The notes beneath the pieces are model-generated. The model was not told where the DNA came from. It worked only from the letters and a program-made list of their open reading frames with translations, and did not search any database. Below, piece by piece: positions 45,414 through 52,354 of a stretch of DNA of 64,000 bases. How positions within the stretch are numbered: the stretch's first letter is position 1; every line of letters starts with the position of its first letter. Source of the DNA: Pseudomonas sp. ML96 (lineage in GTDB: Bacteria; Pseudomonadota; Gammaproteobacteria; Pseudomonadales; Pseudomonadaceae); NCBI RefSeq assembly GCF_000761545.1, contig NZ_JPMY01000006.1, positions 124,001 through 188,000 of the forward strand, read 5' to 3'. The translations under genes and the position numbers were made by a program.

Positions 45414-47218
45414 GAAAACTCCTCGGGCTGTTGCAGGGTGGCGCCGGGTGCGGCGCTGCGCAGCTGCAGGGTAATCAGCGCGCCGCCATCGGGATGATTG
45501 GCCAGCAGCAGCTCGCCGCCCAGGGCGCGCATCAGCGTCTCGCAGATGGCCAGGCCGAGGCCGAGGCCCTGCGTGCTGGTCTTGGTGGTGAAGAAGGGCT
45601 CGCGCGCATGGGCCAGGGCCTGCTCGGAGAAGCCCGGGCCATTGTCACGTAGCAACAGGTTGACGCCCTGTTCGGTTACTTCGGTACTCAGCCAGATGCG
45701 CCGCGGCGGCGCCTTCTCGGCCAAGGCGTCGAGGGCGTTGGCCAGCAGGTTGCCGAGCACCTGGCGCAGACGCGTCTCGCCGGCCTGCACCCACAGAGTG
45801 GCGTCCGGCAGGTCGCGGATCAGCTCGACGTCCAGCGCCCGCCGGCGCTTGGCCAGCAGGGCCAGGGCATCTTCCAGGGCCGGCTGCAGGGCGACGCTCT
45901 CCGGTGCATGGCGGTCGCGCCGGGCGAAAGCGCGCAAGTGAGCGATGATCGAGGCCATGCGCCCGGTCAGCTCGCTGATCTGCTTCAGGTTGCCGCGCGC
46001 ATCGTCGGTGCGCTGGTGATCGAGCAGTACGCCGGCGTTGTCGGCGTAGCTGCGGATGGCCGCCAGCGGCTGGTTGAGTTCATGGCTGATGCTGGCGCTC
46101 ATGGTGCCCAAGGCGCTCAGCTTGCCGGCCTGGACCAGCTCGTCCTGGGTGCGCAGCAGCTTCTGCTGGGCCTGCTCGCGCTCCAGTACTTCGTCCTTGA
46201 GGCGGTTGTTGAGTGTCTCCAGGTCGCGGGTACGCTCTTGCACGCGGACTTCCAGTTCGTGCCGCGCCTGCGCGTCCAGGGCGATGCGCTCTATATAGTG
46301 GCGCCGCCGTTGCAGCATCAGGCCGAGCAACAGCAGCAGAGCCAGCAGCGCCGCGCCGCCGACGGCCAGCGTGGTGCGCACCTGGCGGTCGACCAGTTGC
46401 CGTGGGGCTAGGATGCTCGCGGTCAGCCCGGTTTCCTGCAACTCACGGCTCTGGATCAGCCAGACGCCATCGTCCAGGCGCAGGGGCGACGGCGACGGGG
46501 TCGGGTATGGCTGGTTGGCGACGATGGCGGCGCGCTCGGCCTTGTCCAGTTCGCGGGTGGCGCGGAAACGCCAGTCACTGCGCGAGGAGACGATCACCAC
46601 GCCATTGCTGTCGGTGACCAGCAGCTGCTCCGGCGTATTGCCCCATAGGGCCTCGGAACCATCCAGGTCGACCTTGACCACCAGGATGCCGATCACCCGT
46701 TCGCCGTCGCGTACCGGGCTGGAGAAGAAGTAGCCGCGCTTGCGCGAAGTGGTACCAAGGCCGAAGAAACGGCCCTGCTTGCCGCCCAGCGCCTCGCGGA
46801 AGTAGGGGCGATAGGAGAAGTCGCGGCCAACGAAGCTGTCGGCCTGGTCCCAGTTCGACGAGGTCAGGGTCATGCCCTGCGGGCTCATCAGGTAGATCAC
46901 GTCGGCGCCGGTTTCCTCGCGCACTCGGGCGAGCAGATGGTTGGCCTGTTCCTGGCGGGCCGCGTCGGTTGGCGATGCGAGCAGGGTGCGCAGGGGTGGC
47001 AGGTCGGCGAGGATGCTCGGCAGCACCTCGAAGCGGCGCAGGTTGCCGAGCAGGTTGGCGGTGTAGAGATCAAGAGTCTGGCGATTCTGCTCGACCAACT
47101 CGCCCCGGTAGTAACGCTCGGCAAAGAACTGCAGCGGCCACAGCAACGGGGCGAGTAGCAACGCCAGCAGAGCCAGGCTGCGCCAGCGGGGGCGGTGGGG
47201 AGTGGGGACTGCGCTCAT
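45410..47218 (-). CDS. dctB: C4-dicarboxylate sensor histidine kinase DctB
   Basis: The 602-residue membrane kinase has a first helix (about 13-32), a periplasmic double-Cache sensor domain (about 35-278), a second helix (about 282-303), a coiled-coil linker (310-360), and the kinase core with His379 in SASISHELNQPLAAIRSY, followed by LRLRQVLGNLLANALDAL and the GLGLGLAI ATP lid. It senses succinate, malate and fumarate in relatives and phosphorylates DctD. In PAO1 dctPQM lie alongside; here tRNA-Thr follows instead. Confidence 0.92.
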   Translation of the reverse strand: MSAVPTPHRPRWRSLALLALLLAPLLWPLQFFAERYYRGELVEQNRQTLDLYTANLLGNLRRFEVLPSILADLPPLRTLLASPTDAARQEQANHLLARVREETGADVIYLMSPQGMTLTSSNWDQADSFVGRDFSYRPYFREALGGKQGRFFGLGTTSRKRGYFFSSPVRDGERVIGILVVKVDLDGSEALWGNTPEQLLVTDSNGVVIVSSRSDWRFRATRELDKAERAAIVANQPYPTPSPSPLRLDDGVWLIQSRELQETGLTASILAPRQLVDRQVRTTLAVGGAALLALLLLLGLMLQRRRHYIERIALDAQARHELEVRVQERTRDLETLNNRLKDEVLEREQAQQKLLRTQDELVQAGKLSALGTMSASISHELNQPLAAIRSYADNAGVLLDHQRTDDARGNLKQISELTGRMASIIAHLRAFARRDRHAPESVALQPALEDALALLAKRRRALDVELIRDLPDATLWVQAGETRLRQVLGNLLANALDALAEKAPPRRIWLSTEVTEQGVNLLLRDNGPGFSEQALAHAREPFFTTKTSTQGLGLGLAICETLMRALGGELLLANHPDGGALITLQLRSAAPGATLQQPEEFS

Positions 47219-47275
47219 GCTGTGTCTGCGTTCCGGGAGTCGCCTTAGTATGCCAGCGCCTCGGTCGCAGAAACG

Positions 47276-47303
47276 AAAAAGGCCCGCATAGCTGCGGGCC
47301 TTT
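47276..47303 (-). terminator. Terminator of tRNA-Thr
   Basis: The stem AAAGGCCCGCA / TGCGGGCCTTT with a four-base loop is followed on the minus strand by a T-run (plus-strand 47276-47280). It is eight bases beyond the tRNA end. Confidence 0.85.
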
Positions 47304-47311
47304 ATGTGTCA

Positions 47312-47387
<76 letters not shown>

Positions 47388-47399
47388 GAAGGGGCCGCC

Positions 47400-47427
47400 A
47401 TTATAGCCATTGCTTCGACCCTGTAAA
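47400..47427 (-). promoter_or_regulatory. Promoter of tRNA-Thr
   Basis: On the minus strand TTTACA (plus-strand 47422-47427), a 16-bp spacer and a perfect TATAAT (47400-47405) lie just upstream of the tRNA 5' end. Confidence 0.75.
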
Positions 47428-47517
47428 CCGAGCAGATCAATCTGTCTCTCTGGGGCATGGCTGGGAAGCTCTTTGGGGCGCGCAAGGTGTGCTGCAGACA
47501 GGCCCAGATATCAGCAG

Positions 47518-47607
47518 CGATATGTTTATGCACAAATAAGAGCTGGGCTTCTGGCGTGCTGCACGGATTTTGTGCGTTGTGCCCGCGTTTCGCATAACGA
47601 TATGTTT
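47518..47607. repeat. 10-bp direct repeat, 80 bp apart
   Basis: CGATATGTTT occurs at 47518-47527 and 47598-47607 in the AT-rich gap beside tRNA-Thr. It is unlikely to be frequent by chance in GC-rich DNA, but ten bases alone prove little. Confidence 0.3.
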
Positions 47608-47706
47608 TTTATGGATTTTTTATCTTTGTTCGAAAAATAGGCATCCGGCTCTGACTCAGCTGCGGCAGGCTTTGCAGCGAGTTCTGCAGAAACTGCGCAC
47701 AGAGTT

Positions 47707-47725
47707 ATCCACAGCTTCTGTGGAT
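47707..47725. other. Inverted repeat with DnaA-box-like sequence
   Basis: ATCCACAG, CTT, CTGTGGAT forms an 8-bp stem seven bases beyond the methyltransferase stop codon. The left arm completes a perfect DnaA-box sequence, TTATCCACA (47705-47713). As an RNA hairpin it would lack a T-run. Confidence 0.4.
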
Positions 47726-47731
47726 GAGCGA

Positions 47732-48937
47732 TCAGCCCCGCTCGGCCAGCAGCAGGAGGTTGCGCGGGGTCAGTTGGTAGGGGCAGAAGGTGCCCAGGCG
47801 CACCCGGTAGCCCTGTTCTTCGAGGAACAGCGCGCGATCAAGCAGCAGCCATAGCTCTAGCGGACGGCGGAACAGGCTGCGCAGCAGCTCCAGGTTGCGT
47901 ACCTGGGCCAGGCGTTGCCAGCCGGCGGCCTCGAGGCTTGGCCAATCGATCGCGTCGTGTAGCTCCACGCCTTTGAGCCCGGCCAAGTCGCGGCAATAGG
48001 TGGCGAAATCCTTGTCCAGCCAGCTGACCGGCAGCGAGGGGGTCGGCAGATAGTCGTCCACGCAGCGTTGCTGGCGTTGTAGCAGGTCGAAAGCTAGGCG
48101 CCTGGCCATGGACTGATTGCGCTGACGGCGCTGGCGCTGGCCTGCGGTGACGGTCTCGGCCAGGGGCAGGCGCAGGTCGTCGTGGGACAGTTGCAGGCCT
48201 GATGCCTGGGCCGGTGTCGACAGCGCCTGGTAGTGCTCGGCGGTGATGCGGTTGTAGCAGCAGGGCGCTACCGCCAGCTGCGTGCAACCGGCCGCGCTGG
48301 CCAGCTGCAGCAGGCGCACGTGCAGGTCGCCGCAGGCGTGTAGCGCAACCGGGCTGTGTTCGGCGTGTAGCTGCAGTCCTGCGTCGGCGGCCAGCACGTC
48401 CTGCAGCAGGTGAGTGGCCGGCAGGTGCAGGCGGTCGCTGAGCTGCTGCCCGGTCTCGACCAGTTGTGGATCGTATTCCAGGCAGGTCAGCTGCTGGCCG
48501 CCCTGAGCCAGCAGGCGGCCCAGGTGACCCTTGCCGGAGCACCAGTCCAGCCAGTGAGTGGGCTGTTGCCGGAACTGCAGGCGCCCGGCGAAGGCTTCGA
48601 TCTGCTGCCACTTGCGTCCCGGCACATCGACATTCAGGCGCTGTGGCAGGGCGCCCAGTGGTCGCTCGGGGTGCTCGCCCAGCGCTGTGAGCGCAGTGGC
48701 TTGCTGCGCCAGTTCGGGGAAGGGGGCGGGGGCCGGCAGCAGCTCGGGGTGATTGTGCTCGGCTTCGGCCTGTTCCAGGCTGCGCGCGCTCAGCCAGGCT
48801 GCCAGTTCGGGATGCTCGGCCGCCCAGGGTTGCACAAGGTGGACGAAGGGCTTCGGCCGCCACAGGTGCTGGTGGGCAACGAGGAAGTCGTCCAGGGCCT
48901 GAAAGCGTTCACGCAGGGCGGGGCCGGTGAGGATCAT
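47732..48937 (-). CDS. SAM-dependent methyltransferase (Methyltransf_32-like)
   Basis: The 401-residue protein has an N-terminal helical region (about 1-140) and a Rossmann methyltransferase domain starting at THWLDWCSGKGHLGRLLAQGG, followed by LEYDPQLVETGQ and a VAPCCYNRI block. The SGKGHLGRLL motif is characteristic of the Methyltransf_32 group, some of which act on tRNA or protein side chains. Target and role are unknown. It is separated from the ABC transporter genes by a 71-bp gap containing a strong hairpin. Confidence 0.8.
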   Translation of the reverse strand: MILTGPALRERFQALDDFLVAHQHLWRPKPFVHLVQPWAAEHPELAAWLSARSLEQAEAEHNHPELLPAPAPFPELAQQATALTALGEHPERPLGALPQRLNVDVPGRKWQQIEAFAGRLQFRQQPTHWLDWCSGKGHLGRLLAQGGQQLTCLEYDPQLVETGQQLSDRLHLPATHLLQDVLAADAGLQLHAEHSPVALHACGDLHVRLLQLASAAGCTQLAVAPCCYNRITAEHYQALSTPAQASGLQLSHDDLRLPLAETVTAGQRQRRQRNQSMARRLAFDLLQRQQRCVDDYLPTPSLPVSWLDKDFATYCRDLAGLKGVELHDAIDWPSLEAAGWQRLAQVRNLELLRSLFRRPLELWLLLDRALFLEEQGYRVRLGTFCPYQLTPRNLLLLAERG

Positions 48938-48972
48938 GTGGGCGCTGAGGTGATGTTGGTGTGGCGCATTCT

Positions 48973-48999
48973 ATCCCTCTCCCGTTGCGGGAGAGGGAT
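48973..48999. terminator. Strong hairpin downstream of the ABC transporter operon
   Basis: The 12-bp stem ATCCCTCTCCCG / CGGGAGAGGGAT with a three-base loop lies between the last permease gene and the methyltransferase gene. There is no T-run; it may stabilise the operon's 3' end or only partly terminate. This sequence also resembles common dispersed hairpins in Pseudomonas. Confidence 0.55.
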
Positions 49000-49008
49000 T
49001 GGGCAGCC

Positions 49009-49698
49009 TCAGCGGCCCTGGCAGGCGTCGACGCGCAGCTTGCGTTCCAGCAGCTTGAAGGCGCGCACCATCACGTAGGCGATGACCAGGTAGAACACCC
49101 CGGCGGCGAAGAAGATCTCCACCGGCAGGTAGGTGCGGGCGATGATCGTGCGCGACATGCCGGTCAGTTCCAGCAGGGTCACGGTGCTGGCCAGGGCGCT
49201 GGCCTTGAGCATCAGGATCACTTCGTTGCTGTAGGCCGGCAGGCCGATGCGCGCGGCGCGCGGCAGGATGATGTAGAGCATCGACTGGGCGCGTGACATG
49301 CCCAGCGCACGGGCGGCCTCGACTTCACCGGGCGGCACGGCCTGGATAGCACCACGCAGGATCTCGGCGATATAGGCCGCGGTGTGCATGGTCATGGTGA
49401 TCACCGTGCACCAGTACGGATCACGCAGGTAGGGCCACAGCGGGCCCTGGCGCACCGCATCGAACTGGGCCAGGCCGTAGTAGACCAGGAACAGCTGCAC
49501 CAGCAGCGGCGTGCCGCGGAAGAAGAAGATGTAGCCGTAGGGCAGGGCGCGCACGTACCAGTGCTTGGAGGCGCGGGCGATACCCATGGGCAGGGCGAGG
49601 ATCAGGCCGGCCAGCACGGCGATGGCGACCAGCTCGACGGTCAGCCAGGCGCCTTCGAGGAGCCTGGGCAGGTACTTGTAGATTACTTCCCAGTTCAT
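49009..49698 (-). CDS. Polar amino-acid ABC transporter permease, HisM-like
   Basis: The 229-residue permease has about five helices and the inner-membrane EAA loop EVEAARALGMSRAQSMLYIILPRAAR. I chose ATG 49698 (MNWEVIYKYLPRLL), which overlaps the upstream permease stop codon in TGATG; the open frame extends upstream without coding character. HisM and HisQ form the channel of histidine/lysine/arginine/ornithine transporters. Substrate cannot be fixed from sequence; the orthologous PAO1 operon is about PA5152-PA5155. Confidence 0.9.
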   Translation of the reverse strand: MNWEVIYKYLPRLLEGAWLTVELVAIAVLAGLILALPMGIARASKHWYVRALPYGYIFFFRGTPLLVQLFLVYYGLAQFDAVRQGPLWPYLRDPYWCTVITMTMHTAAYIAEILRGAIQAVPPGEVEAARALGMSRAQSMLYIILPRAARIGLPAYSNEVILMLKASALASTVTLLELTGMSRTIIARTYLPVEIFFAAGVFYLVIAYVMVRAFKLLERKLRVDACQGR

Positions 49699-50390
49699 CA
49701 GGTGCTCCGGACGAAGCCGCGGCTGGCGCGCTTCTCGAGGAAGTACATGCCGATCATGGCGATGACGGTCAGGCCCAGGTAGATGAAGGCGGCGACCATA
49801 TAGAAGGTGAAGGCCTCTTTGCTCGCGGTTACGGCGATCTGCGAGCGGCGCATGATCTCTTCCAGGCCGATCACCGAGACCAGCGCGGTGTCTTTCATCA
49901 GGATCATGAACAGGTTGCCCAGGCCGGGCAGGGCGATACGCCACATCTGCGGCAGGATCAGCTTCCAGAGAATGCGGGCCTTGGACATACCGAGGGCCAT
50001 ACCGGCTTCACGATGGCCCTTGGGGATTGCCAGGATGGCGCCACGGAACACCTCGGTGGCGTAAGCGCCGAAACACAGGCCGAGGGCGATGGTGCCGGCG
50101 GCGAAGGGGTTCAGCTCCAGGCTGCCGACGCCGAGGAATTCACCGAGGGCGGCGAGGCCCTGGACGGTGCCGAAATAGATCAGCAGCACCCAGAGCAGTT
50201 CGGGTATGCCGCGAACGATGGTCGAGTAGGTTCCGCCAAGCCATTGCAGGGGCTTGTACGGGGAAGTCTTGGCCAGCGCGCCGAGCAGCCCGAGCACCAG
50301 GCCGAGGGCCAGGGCGGACAGGGCCAGCTGGATGGTCACCAGCGTGCCGGCGGCGAGGGCGGGGCCGAAGCCGTGCAGGTCGAGGATCAT
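49698..50390 (-). CDS. Polar amino-acid ABC transporter permease, HisQ-like
   Basis: The 230-residue permease pairs with the HisM-like protein. It has about five helices and the EAA loop GHREAGMALGMSKARILWKLILPQMWRIALPG. Its ATG at 50390 has an in-frame stop nine bases upstream, so the start is well limited even though no clear ribosome-binding site is present. Translation may depend on upstream genes. Confidence 0.9.
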   Translation of the reverse strand: MILDLHGFGPALAAGTLVTIQLALSALALGLVLGLLGALAKTSPYKPLQWLGGTYSTIVRGIPELLWVLLIYFGTVQGLAALGEFLGVGSLELNPFAAGTIALGLCFGAYATEVFRGAILAIPKGHREAGMALGMSKARILWKLILPQMWRIALPGLGNLFMILMKDTALVSVIGLEEIMRRSQIAVTASKEAFTFYMVAAFIYLGLTVIAMIGMYFLEKRASRGFVRST

Positions 50391-50445
50391 GGGAGGCTAC
50401 TGCAGAATGACGGCCGCCGCCCGGAGGCGGCGGCGGTCGGACGCA

Positions 50446-51198
50446 TCAGTAGATGCTGAACGGGAAGTACTTGTCGTTGATCTGCTTGTAGGTGCCGTCT
50501 TCGACGATGGCCTTCAGCGCGGTGTTCAGCTTCTCGCGCAGCGGGTCGTTCTTGCGCACGGCGATGGCGATCTTGTCGTTGTCGAACACCGGCTCACCCT
50601 TGAACTCGAAGTCCTTGCCGGCATCGCTCTTCAGCCATTCCCAGTTGACGAACTTGTCAGCCAGCACGCCGTCGAGGCGGCCCGAGGACAGGTCGAGGTA
50701 GGCGTTTTCCTGGGTATCGTACAGCTTGATCTCGACGGTGTCGGCCAGGTTGTCTTCCAGCCAGGTGCCGGCGATGGTGGCGCGCTGGGCACCGATGACC
50801 TTGCCTTTCAGGCTGGCTTTGTCGGCCTTGAAGTCGGAGCTCTTCGGCGCGATGAACTGCAGCTTGTTGGTGTAGTAGGCGTCGGTGAAATCAACGGCCT
50901 GCTTGCGCTCTTCGGTGATCGACATGGAGGCGGCCAGGAAGTCGAACTTCTTGGCGTTCAGGGCCGGGATGATGCCGTCCCAGTCGGAGGTGACCACTTC
51001 GCACTCGGCGCCCATCTTGGCGCACAGGGCCTGGGCGATCTCCACGTCGAAGCCGCCGACCTTGCCGCTGGCGTCGATCAGGTTGAAGGGAGGGTAGGCG
51101 CCTTCGGTGCCGATCTTCAGTTTGTCAGCGGCCATGGCCTGGGTACCGAAAGCCAGAGTGGCGACGGCGGCCAGCAGGATCTTCTTATAGTTCTGCAT
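50446..51198 (-). CDS. Periplasmic amino-acid-binding protein of ABC transporter
   Basis: The 250-residue protein has a signal peptide (1-23, ending AMA-AD) and the family 3 solute-binding core: KLKIGTEGAYPPFNLID, GGFDVEIAQALCAKMGAE, and LAASMSITEERKQAVDFTDAYY. The fold is like HisJ/ArgT (LAO-binding). A GGAG ribosome-binding site is well placed. It lies 11 bp downstream of the ATPase gene. Confidence 0.93.
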   Translation of the reverse strand: MQNYKKILLAAVATLAFGTQAMAADKLKIGTEGAYPPFNLIDASGKVGGFDVEIAQALCAKMGAECEVVTSDWDGIIPALNAKKFDFLAASMSITEERKQAVDFTDAYYTNKLQFIAPKSSDFKADKASLKGKVIGAQRATIAGTWLEDNLADTVEIKLYDTQENAYLDLSSGRLDGVLADKFVNWEWLKSDAGKDFEFKGEPVFDNDKIAIAVRKNDPLREKLNTALKAIVEDGTYKQINDKYFPFSIY

Positions 51199-51209
51199 GC
51201 GTGTTGCTC

Positions 51210-51983
51210 CTAGTGATTGCTGGACATGAATTGTTTACAGCGAGCCGACTGCGGGTTGTTGAACACCTGCTCGGGCGATCCCTGTTCCTCTACCAGACCC
51301 TGGTGGAGGAAGACCACTTCACTGGACACCTGGCGAGCGAAGTTCATCTCGTGGGTGACCAGCAGCATGGTGCGACCTTCGTCGGCCAGCGCGCGGATCA
51401 CGTTAAGCACTTCCTGTACCATTTCCGGGTCGAGGGCCGAAGTTGGCTCGTCGAACAGGATCACCTTGGGCTGCATGGCCAGGGTACGAGCGATCGCGGC
51501 GCGCTGCTGCTGGCCGCCGGAAAGCTGATTCGGGTAAGCGTGGCGCTTGTCGGCGATGCCGACCTTGGCCAGCAGCGCCTCGGCCACCTCGGTGGCTTCC
51601 GCGCGACTCTGGCCCAGCACACGACGAGGCGCCTCGATGATGTTGTCGAGGATGGTCATGTGCGGCCACAGATTGAAGTTCTGGAAGACGAAGCCGATCT
51701 CGCTGCGCAGGCGATTGATCTGCTTGTTGTCGGCGGCGACCAGGTCACCGTTCTTCGCCGCCTTCAGCTTGAGTTCCTCGCCGGCCACCAGAATCTGGCC
51801 CTGGTGCGGGTTCTCCAGCAGGTTGATGCAGCGCAGGAAGGTCGACTTGCCGGAGCCAGAGGAGCCGAGGATGGAGATCACGTCGCCGTCGCGTGCCGTC
51901 AGCGAGATGCCCTTGAGCACTTCGAGCTCGCCGTAGCGTTTGTGCAGGTTGCGGATTTCCAGCGCGGGCGTTGCCTCGGCCAT
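51210..51983 (-). CDS. Polar amino-acid ABC transporter ATPase, HisP-like
   Basis: The 257-residue ATPase is the first gene of the operon. Walker A is GSSGSGKST, the signature is LSGGQQQRAAIARTLAM, Walker B is VILFDEPTSALDPE, and the switch His lies in LVTHEM. It couples ATP hydrolysis to the two permeases that follow. A long leader of about 230 nt may precede it, containing an intrinsic terminator (see 52149-52249). Confidence 0.95.
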   Translation of the reverse strand: MAEATPALEIRNLHKRYGELEVLKGISLTARDGDVISILGSSGSGKSTFLRCINLLENPHQGQILVAGEELKLKAAKNGDLVAADNKQINRLRSEIGFVFQNFNLWPHMTILDNIIEAPRRVLGQSRAEATEVAEALLAKVGIADKRHAYPNQLSGGQQQRAAIARTLAMQPKVILFDEPTSALDPEMVQEVLNVIRALADEGRTMLLVTHEMNFARQVSSEVVFLHQGLVEEQGSPEQVFNNPQSARCKQFMSSNH

Positions 51984-52147
51984 GGGGGGTCCTCTTGTTA
52001 TGCGGATGCGCTCCGGCTGCTGACCGCCTTCCTAGCGTGCGGCTGAACCTAGCATAGCGCCAGCGGCAGCGCCAAGCAGGGTTCCGGCCACGTGCAGGGC
52101 GGTTGCGGCCGGTTGTCGCATCGTGACAGTTGCGTGTCGCGCTCAAA

Positions 52148-52214
52148 CAAAAAGCCCGATGCATGGATCGGGCTTCGACGGTTCCGGCCGAGCCTGGGGC
52201 CCGTACGCGGAGCG
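52148..52214 (-). ncRNA. Candidate short leader RNA or sRNA
   Basis: Between the predicted start (about seven bases after the -10 at 52221-52226) and the terminator there would be an RNA of about 67 nt. It could be an independent sRNA or the attenuated leader of the ABC transporter mRNA. The call rests only on promoter and terminator motifs. Confidence 0.35.
52149..52175 (-). terminator. Terminator upstream of the ABC operon (attenuator or sRNA end)
   Basis: The 9-bp stem AAGCCCGAT / ATCGGGCTT with loop GCATGG is followed on the minus strand by TTTTT (plus-strand 52149-52153). No annotated minus-strand gene precedes it. Confidence 0.75.
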
Positions 52215-52220
52215 GCGCGC

Positions 52221-52249
52221 AGTGTACTGGAGCACTCCGGTCAGGTGAA
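52221..52249 (-). promoter_or_regulatory. Minus-strand promoter upstream of the orphan terminator
   Basis: TTCACC (plus-strand 52244-52249), an exact 17-bp spacer and TACACT (52221-52226) form a plausible sigma-70 promoter pointing toward the terminator and the ABC operon. Each box matches consensus in four of six positions. Confidence 0.45.
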
Positions 52250-52354
52250 GTGCGCGGCACGCTGGCCAATGGCCAGGGCGCGGACCTTCTTGCTAGAGTC
52301 GAAGAGCTCCCCAGAGGATCGGGTCGAGCCCGACCCACTACCAGGGAGTGCGCC

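Larger units (their letters stand above)
47388..47731. other. tRNA-Thr upstream region, AT-rich, no gene found
   Basis: This 344-bp stretch contains the tRNA promoter, an AT-rich section (about 47515-47640), a 10-bp direct repeat, and a TTATCCACA sequence at 47705-47713. Short open frames here cross the tRNA or lack ribosome-binding sites, so I call none of them a gene. Confidence 0.5.
51984..52354. other. Leader/intergenic region between ABC operon and CHASE2 gene
   Basis: This 371-bp divergent gap carries a minus-strand promoter (52221-52249) and an intrinsic terminator read by the minus strand (52149-52175), well before the first ABC gene. Closer to that gene the minus strand has CTATGCTAGGTT, which could hold a second promoter's -10. 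On the plus strand a TAGAGT -10-like box and GGGAG ribosome-binding site serve the CHASE2 gene. No small peptide gene with a good ribosome-binding site was found. Confidence 0.55.

Noticed and set aside
47705..47713. Perfect DnaA box suggesting a replication origin
   Set aside because: Only one box, with no dnaA, dnaN or AT-rich unwinding cluster nearby; a single box can occur by chance.
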